Assembly (NCBI RefSeq): GCF_900343145.1
Contig: NZ_LT996886.1
Location: 2,666,001 to 2,730,000, forward strand
DNA length: 64,000 nucleotides
From: Tessaracoccus timonensis
GTDB taxonomy: Bacteria; Actinomycetota; Actinomycetes; Propionibacteriales; Propionibacteriaceae
Direction: 5' to 3'
The notes under the pieces were generated by a model. It searched no databases. It saw only the letters and a program-made list of their open reading frames with translations, and was not told the origin of the DNA. Made by a program: the position numbers and the translations under genes. Shown in pieces: positions 54,594 to 61,924 of this stretch; position 1 is the stretch's first letter; every line of letters begins with the position of its first letter.

Positions 54594-55702
54594 CGAAGGC
54601 CCACCTTTCGCTCGGCTGCCACGTCGACGATCCGCCCGACGAGTTCCGCATAGCTCATGCCAGTGGACTGCCACAGCGATGGGAACATGGAAATTTGCGT
54701 GAAGCCGGGCATGGTGTTCGCCTCGTTGATGAGTACCTCGCCATCGTCGGTGAGGAAGAAGTCGATGCGCGCCAACCCTTCGCAGTCCAGTGCGTTGAAG
54801 GCCTGCTTTGCGAGCTCCTGAATCCGGCTCACGAGCGGCTCGTCGACCTTGGCGGGAATGTCGAGCGCGGCGCCCTTCTCGTCGAAGTATTTCGTTTCGT
54901 AGTCGTAGAACCCGCTTTCGTCGAGCACGCGCACCTCGCCCAACGGGGATGCCTCGCAGCCGTCGGGAAGGTCGGGGTTGGCGAGGACCGCGCACTCGAT
55001 CTCGCGCCCGCGCACCCCCTCCTCAACGATGACCTTGGGATCGAACTCGCGGGCGTGTTCGATGGCCTCCACCAGCCCAGCGGGATCGTCGACCTTGGTG
55101 ATGCCCAACGACGAGCCACCTCGGCATGGCTTCACAAACAGCGGGTAGCTGAGAGCATTGCATTCGGCGAGCACGGCGTCGCGATGGTGGCGCCAGCGGC
55201 GGTCAGTAGCGACGACGTACGGCCCGACGGTGAGCCCCGCAGCCTCGAATGTCTGCCGCATGAAGTGCTTGTCCATGCCGACCGCGCTCGATGTGACGCC
55301 GCAGCCTACGTAGCGGATGCCCATCATCTCGAAGAGCCCCTGAATGGTGCCGTCCTCACCGAACGGGCCGTGCAGCAGCGCGAAGGCGACGTCGACGTCG
55401 TTCACGTCGATCAGGTGCTCACCGCTACGAGTGGCGATCTGGCAGCCGTCTATGGTGCTTATCCACACGGCGTCCTCGTCGGGCTCGGCCACCTCGGGGG
55501 CAACGCCGTCGACGATGGCGTAGGCGGCCAGCACGTCGAGCGGCACCTGCGTCCAGCGCCCCGATTTCGCGATGCCAATGCCGACGACGTCATAGCGCGA
55601 TCGGTCAATGGCACCGAGCACGCTCGCGGCGGTTAGGCATGAGATGGAGTGCTCGGGCGAGACGCCGCCGAACACCAGGGCCACCTTGGTGCGTTCCGAC
55701 AT
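54590..55702 (-). CDS. ddl: D-alanine--D-alanine ligase
   Basis: ATP-grasp ligase making the D-Ala-D-Ala end of peptidoglycan precursors. The 370-residue product starts VALVFGGVSPEHSISCLTAA. It has LHGPFGEDGTIQGLFEMMGI, KPCRGGSSLGITKV, and EGLARIDFFLTDDGEVLINE with NTMPGFTQISMFPSLW. GAGGAGG precedes the ATG. It precedes thiL, as in many actinobacteria. Confidence 0.95.
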   Translation of the reverse strand: MSERTKVALVFGGVSPEHSISCLTAASVLGAIDRSRYDVVGIGIAKSGRWTQVPLDVLAAYAIVDGVAPEVAEPDEDAVWISTIDGCQIATRSGEHLIDVNDVDVAFALLHGPFGEDGTIQGLFEMMGIRYVGCGVTSSAVGMDKHFMRQTFEAAGLTVGPYVVATDRRWRHHRDAVLAECNALSYPLFVKPCRGGSSLGITKVDDPAGLVEAIEHAREFDPKVIVEEGVRGREIECAVLANPDLPDGCEASPLGEVRVLDESGFYDYETKYFDEKGAALDIPAKVDEPLVSRIQELAKQAFNALDCEGLARIDFFLTDDGEVLINEANTMPGFTQISMFPSLWQSTGMSYAELVGRIVDVAAERKVGLR

Positions 55703-55736
55703 GGTGATGCCTCCTCAACAACTGCGCCCGCCATCC

Positions 55737-55742
55737 TACAGT
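55737..55742 (+). promoter_or_regulatory. -10 hexamer for leaderless trmO
   Basis: TACAGT, 7 nt before the ATG at 55750; no ribosome site is seen. Confidence 0.6.
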
Positions 55743-55749
55743 GGGCTGC

Positions 55750-56403
55750 ATGGAACCCATCGCGACGATCCGCACCGATTTTCCCGAAAAGTTCGGCGTG
55801 CCTCGGCAAGCCGGCTTGGTGCCTGAGCTCGAGGGACGCGTGATCTTCCAGCCTGCGTTCCGTTCATCCGACGCGGTGCGCGGGCTGGAGGGGTTCTCGC
55901 ACATCTGGCTGGTGTGGCTGTTCTCGAAATCGCCTGCCGAATGGTCGCCGACGGTGCGTCCACCCAGGCTCGGCGGCAACGAGCGCATGGGCGTGTTCGC
56001 AACCCGCGCGCCAGTTCGCCCGAACCCCATCGGGCTGTCCTGCGTGCGCCTGGTGCGCGTCGATCCAGGCCCGGAGCTCGTCATCGCGGGCGCGGACCTC
56101 GTCGACGCAACACCCATCCTCGATATCAAGCCGTACGTGCCAGCTGACGCGCACCCCGACGCCCGCTACGGGTTTCTCTCCAGAAATGCCAGCTACCGGC
56201 TCCAAGTACAGATTCCCGACGAGCTCCTCACCCAGGTGCCCGATGCGAAGCGTGAGGCGCTCGTCGGGTTACTGAGCGAAGACCCCCGGCCGGCGTACCA
56301 GCGCGACGGGCGTGCTTACGGTGTTGCGTTCGCGGGCTACAACGTGCGGTTTCACGTGGAGGACGAGACACTCGTCGTCGATGCGATCACTCAGCTCGGC
56401 TGA
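55750..56403 (+). CDS. trmO: tRNA (t6A37-N6) methyltransferase TrmO (TsaA family)
   Basis: A 217-residue SAM-dependent beta-barrel enzyme that methylates t6A37 in tRNA-Thr. The motifs are EPIATIRTDFPEKFGVPRQA, GLEGFSHIWLVWLF, RPPRLGGNERMGVFATRAPV and RPNPIGLSCVRL. VDATPILDIKPYVPADA forms the conserved C-terminal loop. The last 17 bp overlap the 3' end of the convergent acyltransferase gene. The start follows from the leaderless -10. Confidence 0.92.
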   Translation: MEPIATIRTDFPEKFGVPRQAGLVPELEGRVIFQPAFRSSDAVRGLEGFSHIWLVWLFSKSPAEWSPTVRPPRLGGNERMGVFATRAPVRPNPIGLSCVRLVRVDPGPELVIAGADLVDATPILDIKPYVPADAHPDARYGFLSRNASYRLQVQIPDELLTQVPDAKREALVGLLSEDPRPAYQRDGRAYGVAFAGYNVRFHVEDETLVVDAITQLG

Positions 56404-57124
56404 CGTATTCCTCTTTCCAACTGTTCCAGATCAACTCAGGCGCGGGCTCTCCGCGCACGGATGCGTACACGTTCGTGAGCGCCTCGGTGATACGACGGCT
56501 GGCCTCGCGGATGTCATCGTCGCTCGGTGTGTCGGAGAGCAGGTCGGTGAGCTCGACGGGCTCCCCCACCGCGAGCCGAATGGGCCGCCTGCGCAACGAG
56601 AACAGCTTGCGCAGCCGTAGATACCGTCCACCGAGCACCTCCTGGCACCCTTCTTGAGCGATGGGAAGCACCGGCACCCCCGTCGTGAGAGCCAGGCGCG
56701 CGGCGCCATTGCGTGCCACCATGGGCCAGCCGCGCGGGTCGCGCGTGATCGTCCCTTCGGGAAAAATCGCAACACAGCCGCCCTCTTCCAGCGCCGCGGA
56801 GGCGTGCCGCAAAGAGTCCTTGGCCCGCGCGGTGTGCCGCTCGACGGGAATCTGCCGGCACTGCACAGCCAACCATCCGAGCACCGGCACCTTCCAGATC
56901 TCTGATTTACCCAGGAATCGCGGCCAGCGTCCAGCCGCGACGAGCGCGTCACCCAACGTGACAGTGTCGAAGTTCGAGGTGTGGTTACAGACGACGAGCA
57001 CCCCGCCCTGCTTGGGAACACGATGCAGACCTCGCCATTTCCGCGTCACCAGCAGCGGCAGGAGGCACCGTACAAACCCCACCAGGCTTCGGTACACGAT
57101 GGGTGCGGATTCGGGCTTCGACAT
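56387..57124 (-). CDS. PlsC-type 1-acylglycerol-3-phosphate acyltransferase
   Basis: A 245-residue membrane-associated acyltransferase. The catalytic HX4D motif is in VCNHTSNFDTVTLGDAL; the second block is FPEGTITRDPRGWPMV, and a weak N-terminal hydrophobic segment precedes them (YRSLVGFVRCLLPLLV). It should acylate lysophosphatidic acid or a related lipid. The start at 57124 is supported by a TACAGT hexamer 6 nt upstream, and homologues begin here; a frame from 57304 would run into the SOS-box region. Confidence 0.88.
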   Translation of the reverse strand: MSKPESAPIVYRSLVGFVRCLLPLLVTRKWRGLHRVPKQGGVLVVCNHTSNFDTVTLGDALVAAGRWPRFLGKSEIWKVPVLGWLAVQCRQIPVERHTARAKDSLRHASAALEEGGCVAIFPEGTITRDPRGWPMVARNGAARLALTTGVPVLPIAQEGCQEVLGGRYLRLRKLFSLRRRPIRLAVGEPVELTDLLSDTPSDDDIREASRRITEALTNVYASVRGEPAPELIWNSWKEEYVSRAE

Positions 57125-57130
57125 GGGGCC

Positions 57131-57136
57131 ACTGTA
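57131..57136 (-). promoter_or_regulatory. -10 hexamer for the acyltransferase gene
   Basis: TACAGT on the minus strand, 6 nt before the ATG at 57124. Confidence 0.5.
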
Positions 57137-57233
57137 CTGCCCTAACCTCGCTCTATTCGACCGTGCGTAAACAGGGCGCTCTCGCGTCTGGCTCGTAGAT
57201 TGCTGCAAACTATTTCGCACAACCCCTTTGTTT

Positions 57234-57249
57234 TCAAACGTTTGTTCGG
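57234..57249. promoter_or_regulatory. SOS box of the 13E12/HNH gene
   Basis: TCAAACGTTTGTTCGG, two mismatches from TCGAAC-N4-GTTCGA and nearly identical to the box at 30574. It lies 28 bp before the ATG. Confidence 0.75.
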
Positions 57250-57276
57250 TATGATGGTTGGTGTTGAAGGAGAACA

Positions 57277-58632
57277 ATGATGTCCGACGCAGCACCCCTC
57301 GCATTCGCCGCCATGGTTCACGCGCGCCACGCCGCCTGCGCCGCCGAAGTTGCAGAAATCGTCGCGCTCCTCGAAGCGTCCGACACCTACGTGCTCGAAG
57401 AAGACATGACGCTACCCAAGGCCCTCCGCATCAAACGCCTCTCTTCCGGGCGCGACGGAGTGCGCGGCCCGTCGGAAGCGTTCGTGCTCGAAGCGAGCGC
57501 CGCTACCGGCATGAGCTTTTCCGGCATGCGCGAGCGCGTCTCCCAGGCCCTCAGCATTCGCACTCGGCATCCGCGCATCTGGCAGCTGTTTATCTCCGGC
57601 AGTATTCAGTGGTGGATGGCAATCAAGGTTGAGGAAGCCACCCAGAAACTGCCTTGTTCGGCGGCCATGGACGTCGATCGCCGCGCCTCGCACTGGCTGG
57701 GCATCAACTCGGTGTGGACGCTGTTCGAGCAGCTGCCTGTGTGGGTTACCGAAGCCGACGTCGAGGGCGCTCAGCGTCGGGCCCGCATCGCTGCCCAAGA
57801 GCGCTTCGTGCACGTTGGGCGCTTCGAAGACGACCACGTCGGCATCTTCGGGAAGGTCGCGGCGGCCGACGGCGTGTTGTTCGATCAAGCCCTCGATCAG
57901 ATCGCCGCCACGCTTCCCGAGCCCGAGGTTCCCGACGAACTCGAAGCGCACGAGCGTGCTTCCTTCATCCGTGGCCAGCGACGTGCTGCCGCCTTCGGCA
58001 TCTTCGCGCAGCAAGCTGTCGGTCAAGAGTCGTTGATGAGCGTTGAGATGGTGGTGCACGTTCCTGCGGAGCGCTCCGACGACGAAGCCGCTCTGGCAGC
58101 TGACGGCGCGACCCCACTCGGATCAGCGGCCTATGTCGAGGGTTGGGGGCACTTGCTCACCTCGACGCTGCCGGAGTTCCTGTCCGGTTCGAACGTCACG
58201 GTGCGGCCCGTACTCGACCCGAACCTGATTCCTGATGCGCCCGGCAGCACGCCGAGCAGCCGTCAGCTCTGCGCCTTGCAGGTTCGCAATCCGCGTTCGG
58301 TGTTTCCGTTCTCCGCCACCAAGGCGAAGCATTGCGACGTCGACCACACCGTCGCCTACTCCCCCAGCCGCGACGCGGGCGCCACGAGCATGGCCAACCT
58401 CGGGCCTCTCGACAGACGTGCGCACCGTATGAAAACCGCTGGCCACTGGCACCTGCAGCAGCCCGAGCCCGGCGTCTATCACTGGACGTCACCGCTGGGT
58501 TACCAATATCTGGTGACGGGCCGGGGCAGCGTCTGCACCCAAATACCCGACGTCCCCATCGCCCCCATCCCGGAGCTGCCGCCACAGCCACCCGTTGACG
58601 AGCCTCCACCCGACTGGGCCCGCGCTGCGTAA
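57277..58632 (+). CDS. DUF222 / 13E12-repeat protein with degenerate HNH domain
   Basis: A 451-residue member of the actinobacterial 13E12 family: an N-terminal DUF222 helical domain (about 20-330) and a C-terminal HNH-like domain (about 350-410). The HNH core keeps CDVDHTVAYSP and SMANLGPLDRRAHRMKT. The cysteines that normally hold zinc before and after the core (C-FPGC and LCRRHH types) are replaced, reading VFPFSA and LDRRAH. Cleavage is therefore doubtful. A Pro-rich tail follows. AAGGAGAA lies five bases before the ATG. 13E12 genes of M. tuberculosis include LexA-controlled members, matching the SOS box here. Confidence 0.85.
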   Translation: MMSDAAPLAFAAMVHARHAACAAEVAEIVALLEASDTYVLEEDMTLPKALRIKRLSSGRDGVRGPSEAFVLEASAATGMSFSGMRERVSQALSIRTRHPRIWQLFISGSIQWWMAIKVEEATQKLPCSAAMDVDRRASHWLGINSVWTLFEQLPVWVTEADVEGAQRRARIAAQERFVHVGRFEDDHVGIFGKVAAADGVLFDQALDQIAATLPEPEVPDELEAHERASFIRGQRRAAAFGIFAQQAVGQESLMSVEMVVHVPAERSDDEAALAADGATPLGSAAYVEGWGHLLTSTLPEFLSGSNVTVRPVLDPNLIPDAPGSTPSSRQLCALQVRNPRSVFPFSATKAKHCDVDHTVAYSPSRDAGATSMANLGPLDRRAHRMKTAGHWHLQQPEPGVYHWTSPLGYQYLVTGRGSVCTQIPDVPIAPIPELPPQPPVDEPPPDWARAA

Positions 58633-58645
58633 CGTCCGCTCACCA

Positions 58646-58688
58646 CACCGGTACCCCGCACTCCTGCCGGAGTCGCGGGGTACCGGTG
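58646..58688 (+). terminator. Strong intrinsic terminator after the HNH gene
   Basis: Perfect 14-bp outer stem (58646-58659 with 58675-58688), extended inside by ACTCC/GGAGT (58660-58664 with 58669-58673) past one bulged base. Confidence 0.85.
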
Positions 58689-58749
58689 CTGCGTGCATTT
58701 ATTAGGCACATGCAACAAGCGCTCACCCGAGTTGCAGACGTACCGACAG

Positions 58750-58762
58750 GGAACGTTGTTCC
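58750..58762 (-). terminator. Small hairpin downstream of the DUF4865 gene
   Basis: GGAAC-GTT-GTTCC, 5-bp stem, about 32 bp past the stop at 58794. A weak terminator candidate. Confidence 0.35.
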
Positions 58763-58793
58763 ATGACAGGCGGGCGACTGAATCGTTGGTGGT

Positions 58794-59351
58794 TTAAGCA
58801 GCAGCGGAAACGTGCAATACCTCGTAGGCGGTGACATTGGTGGAGCTCTCGTCGGTCTCACGAGTGCTGAGCTCGACGAGGATGGCATCCCAGGTGGTGA
58901 CATCGACGGCGGCGATTCGGGCCACGGTTGAGTCAGTGTTCGTGGCGAGGAAGTCGGCGGTGGTGCCCTTGATGCAGTCGGACGGCGCGGCACTGGCCGG
59001 CAGCGGCACGGTCTTGACGGTGAGGCTGCGGGCGTTGGAATAGTCGGCCGGGCCAGCGACGAGCTGGTGGACTGTCCAGTCGTGGATCGAGTGGCGACCA
59101 AAGTCGCGCACGATGGCCGAGTAGCCGGGTTCTCCCCAGCAGAACTGGCGCATCCCGTCGATGTCGCGCCAGACGTAGAAGGGAGCGTAGGAGTTCTGAG
59201 GCGCGCCCTTGGCCTTCTCCTGGATGAGGTAGGCCTTAAACTCCAGTCCGAGGTAGCCGTCCATGAGATGACCCGTCCGAGTGACACGATCGCGGATGAT
59301 CTGCATGTCATAGTCGGTGGGCAAAGTGATCTGGTATTGCATGGCGTACAT
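58794..59351 (-). CDS. DUF4865-family protein
   Basis: A 185-residue soluble protein starting MQYQITLPTDYDMQIIRDRV after a short lead, with HLMDGYLGLEFKAYLI and NSYAPFYVWRDIDGMRQFCW, the DUF4865 pattern. Members look like dimeric alpha-beta-barrel proteins of unknown function and are often next to a TetR regulator, as here. AAGGAG lies nine bases before the ATG at 59351; that ATG overlaps the stop of the upstream small gene by one base. Confidence 0.82.
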   Translation of the reverse strand: MYAMQYQITLPTDYDMQIIRDRVTRTGHLMDGYLGLEFKAYLIQEKAKGAPQNSYAPFYVWRDIDGMRQFCWGEPGYSAIVRDFGRHSIHDWTVHQLVAGPADYSNARSLTVKTVPLPASAAPSDCIKGTTADFLATNTDSTVARIAAVDVTTWDAILVELSTRETDESSTNVTAYEVLHVSAAA

Positions 59352-59665
59352 CAGTGATTCTCCTTGATTGTTGATTGCGTGGCATTCGGTCGTGGGAGTA
59401 ACGGGTTCCTTCCGGTCAACAGTCGACAGGACATCAACTGTTCGGCTATAGAGCCAGACCAGTGCCGCTGGCCGGCATCATTCCAGACAGACTCGCCCTC
59501 GGTCAGATGCCGGGGTGGTGGTCCTTCGACGTGGGCCGGAGCAACGCCGTCCGTGACGCAGAGCCGCCGCACCTCGGAGGGTGTGCCGGCGGGTGCACAC
59601 TCAGCGACGAACGTGACAGCGTAGACACCCAGAGTCGACGGTGCCCTTCGGTACCCCAGGGTCAT
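59351..59665 (-). CDS. Unrecognised 104-residue protein between tetR and DUF4865 gene
   Basis: I do not recognise this protein. The ATG overlaps the tetR stop (ATGA), and its stop overlaps the DUF4865 start (TGATG), the spacing of a true middle gene. The sequence is soluble, Pro-rich in the middle (APAHVEGPPPRHLTEGESVW), and has two Cys. The ribosome site is weak. No signal peptide or membrane helix is seen. A decayed gene remains possible. Confidence 0.45.
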   Translation of the reverse strand: MTLGYRRAPSTLGVYAVTFVAECAPAGTPSEVRRLCVTDGVAPAHVEGPPPRHLTEGESVWNDAGQRHWSGSIAEQLMSCRLLTGRNPLLPRPNATQSTIKENH

Positions 59666-60228
59666 CCTCGACTCCAAGTGCGCAGGAGAGTGCTTGCACC
59701 GTGGACGGCTGCGTCAAACTCAGCGGGATCTTGCTGCGCGCGAGCCAGGACATAACCGCCTTGCACAGTAGCCACAACCAACGAGGCCAACTGGTGGGCG
59801 TCAGTCTCGGGCGGGAACTCACCTGCCTCAACCCCTTCGCTGACAACTGCCCCGATCATCTCCACCAACCACGCCAAGGTCTCGGACACCGGCTGAAGCA
59901 GCTCAGGTGTAGCGAGCACGTCGGCGTCATACGTCATACGACCCATACGGCAGCCTCGGAGCGAATCACGTTGACGTTCAAGGTAGGCGACGAGACGCTC
60001 TGTGGCCGTCCCCTCGCCACGAAGCAGGGCATCCGCATCCTCCCGCATGGCTTCCGCACTGGCTTCGAGTGCAGCCACAGCGAGAGCCTGTTTCCCCGAG
60101 AAGTGGTGGTACATGCTGCCTTGGCCGGCGTCGGCTCGGCTCAAGATCTCCTTCGGGCTGGTTGCTGCGTAACCTCGCTCCCACAGCAGCTCCTGGACTG
60201 CATCCACAAGACGTGTCCTCGTGTCCAT
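59662..60228 (-). CDS. TetR-family transcriptional regulator
   Basis: A 188-residue repressor. The HTH reads LVDAVQELLWERGYAATSPK and EILSRADAGQGSMYHHFSGK, the TetR signature. The C-terminal ligand domain has a Cys pair region (DSLRGCRMGRMTYDADVL) common in regulators of this group. It should control its own operon, with the two genes downstream. ATG at 60228 follows a TACAAT -10 by 6 nt. A 20-bp palindrome covers the promoter spacer. Confidence 0.9.
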   Translation of the reverse strand: MDTRTRLVDAVQELLWERGYAATSPKEILSRADAGQGSMYHHFSGKQALAVAALEASAEAMREDADALLRGEGTATERLVAYLERQRDSLRGCRMGRMTYDADVLATPELLQPVSETLAWLVEMIGAVVSEGVEAGEFPPETDAHQLASLVVATVQGGYVLARAQQDPAEFDAAVHGASTLLRTWSRG

Positions 60229-60234
60229 GATCCG

Positions 60235-60240
60235 ATTGTA
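60235..60240 (-). promoter_or_regulatory. -10 hexamer of the tetR operon
   Basis: TACAAT on the minus strand, 6 nt before the ATG at 60228. A TTGCAT lies 18 bp further upstream as -35. Confidence 0.65.
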
Positions 60241-60256
60241 CATACCAGTAGTTACA
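60237..60256. promoter_or_regulatory. Probable TetR operator
   Basis: 20-bp imperfect palindrome TGTA-N2-TAC-N2-GTA-N2-TACA, 14 of 20 positions symmetric. It lies between -35 and -10 and overlaps the -10, ideal for autorepression. Confidence 0.65.
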
Positions 60257-60312
60257 GAATGCAACGGGGCATACTCCAACATCAACCCAATCAACGTCTC
60301 CGGTCAGTCCTG

Positions 60313-61242
60313 CTAGGCCTTGTCAGCTTGGATGATCCCGCAGATCTCGTCGGTGGTGATTTGCGCGTACGATCGCCCGTCGGGGCCGTGTTCTCGTCGT
60401 CCTAGGTACCCTTTCGCGCCGGCGTGCTCCATGGGGCCGATCGTGCGGTGCTCGAACCGGTCGGAGCGCCGAATGCGCCCGTACGGCGACAGCGGCGCCG
60501 TGACCCAGCGTCCTGGGAATGCGACGTTACCGATGTAATGGAGCCGGTCGCCGGTGCCGGTGAGGTGCCATACATGCTGCATCTTGTCGAGGCCGGGGTC
60601 GTCGCCGAAGATGCCCCCTATGGAGATGAGGTTGACGGGGATGCCGAAGCGGTCGAGGAACCAGCCGGCACCGAGCGCCATCTGCGCCCCACCGGAGAAC
60701 CCGATAAGTGTGACGGGCACGCCGCTTCCCCGCACGTAACCTTTGCGTTGGAGTGAACGCCAGATCTCCTGCGCCAGGCCGATATTAAACGTTGGGCCGT
60801 AGCGCGGGTCGGCAGAGACCAGCACCTGCGCCACGTTGCGCAGGTTGATCAGCATCGGCAACATCAGGGGGAACCGCCCGCGGCGCAGCTTGTCTAGCGC
60901 CCCCCACAGCCAGGCCGTAGTGCGTTGCAGCAGGCCCTGGTTGTTCACCGCGTAGGGGAACACGTCGTCGACGATACGCACGCCTGGCATCCGCTGCCCC
61001 AACTCATCCAGCCACGCTTGCTCCCGACGGGACAACTCGCCGCCCAGCGTACCCACGCCAGATAAGTAGACGAGGTAGTGCTCGGAGGACGCTTCCGACG
61101 ATGGCTCCAGCGCGAGCTGTTCCATCGTGTGCGCCACTTCGCGTTCGCCGCGATCGGCCCACCAGTTGAGTGACTCCAACGGGGACAACAGCACAAACAG
61201 CACCACGACCAGCACCGCGCCCCAGATCAGCGAGCTCATCAT
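60313..61242 (-). CDS. Membrane-anchored protein with serine-hydrolase motif
   Basis: A 309-residue protein with one N-terminal helix (about 5-21, LIWGAVLVVVLFVLLSPL). An alpha/beta-hydrolase-like domain follows: YLVYLSGVGTLGGE, a nucleophile elbow in LIGFSGGAQMALGAGWFLD, and a conserved-looking HLTGTGDRLHYIG. GFSGG fits a G-x-S-x-G elbow; later Asp and His could complete the triad. The substrate is unknown. The ATG overlaps the stop of the upstream membrane gene (ATGA), so the two are made together. Confidence 0.72.
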   Translation of the reverse strand: MMSSLIWGAVLVVVLFVLLSPLESLNWWADRGEREVAHTMEQLALEPSSEASSEHYLVYLSGVGTLGGELSRREQAWLDELGQRMPGVRIVDDVFPYAVNNQGLLQRTTAWLWGALDKLRRGRFPLMLPMLINLRNVAQVLVSADPRYGPTFNIGLAQEIWRSLQRKGYVRGSGVPVTLIGFSGGAQMALGAGWFLDRFGIPVNLISIGGIFGDDPGLDKMQHVWHLTGTGDRLHYIGNVAFPGRWVTAPLSPYGRIRRSDRFEHRTIGPMEHAGAKGYLGRREHGPDGRSYAQITTDEICGIIQADKA

Positions 61243-61880
61243 CGTGTGAGCTCCTTATGCTGCCCCACGGGAACCATGGGCGTGCCGGCGAGGATGTCGC
61301 GCGAGCGCACGAAGGTTGGTCTGCCGGATGCGAGCGTCCACAGCCGCCCCACTACCCAGTTGAGCGGTTCGGCGAGCAACCTGGACAGAATTTGCATGAC
61401 GAGCCAGCCAGCGATGGTGATGGCCAGCGCCGACCAACGCCCTAGGCTGAACGCGTGCAGGGTGCCCACCCAGATGATGAGGTAGCTCCAGACCTCGAGC
61501 AGACGCCCAATCCCCAGCCCGATATGCGGCATAGCAGTGATGAATGCGAACACGTGTGGCGCAAGCGCTAGGAGTGCCACCTCGATGAGCGGTATAAGCG
61601 GCATGGCGCGCATTAGCACCAGCGATCCGATACACCAGATCATCGCCGCTTGAATCACGTAGAGCGAGACGAGCAGCAGAGCATTCACGAGCAAGCTCGT
61701 GAGAAGTCTGAGGCCCGCGATGTGGTTGATCTTGAGCACGGCGACGTGCCCGAGCATCGATGACAGTCCGGCAAGAAGCGCCACCCAGGCGGCGATCTGC
61801 CATGTAAGGCTGTCAGGTTGCTGGAAGATTGCCGGGTCGAGTCTCAACGCAGCAGCCAACGTCGCGAGCACTTCCAGCAC
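61239..61880 (-). CDS. Multi-pass membrane protein, partner of the hydrolase-like protein
   Basis: A 213-residue protein with about five hydrophobic helices, for example IAAWVALLAGLSSMLGHVAV, LLLVSLYVIQAAMIWCIGSL and LIPLIEVALLALAPHVFAFI. Its arrangement recalls Yip1-like membrane proteins, but I do not recognise the family with confidence. The GTG start has no ribosome site; TAGACT ends 7 nt upstream, so it is probably leaderless. It shares an ATGA overlap with the hydrolase gene. Confidence 0.72.
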   Translation of the reverse strand: MLEVLATLAAALRLDPAIFQQPDSLTWQIAAWVALLAGLSSMLGHVAVLKINHIAGLRLLTSLLVNALLLVSLYVIQAAMIWCIGSLVLMRAMPLIPLIEVALLALAPHVFAFITAMPHIGLGIGRLLEVWSYLIIWVGTLHAFSLGRWSALAITIAGWLVMQILSRLLAEPLNWVVGRLWTLASGRPTFVRSRDILAGTPMVPVGQHKELTR

Positions 61881-61887
61881 GCACTCG

Positions 61888-61893
61888 AGTCTA
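61888..61893 (-). promoter_or_regulatory. -10 hexamer for the membrane-protein/hydrolase operon
   Basis: TAGACT on the minus strand, 7 nt before the GTG at 61880. Confidence 0.6.
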
Positions 61894-61924
61894 ACCCCCG
61901 CATCCAGACACAGCTGGTGGGGTA

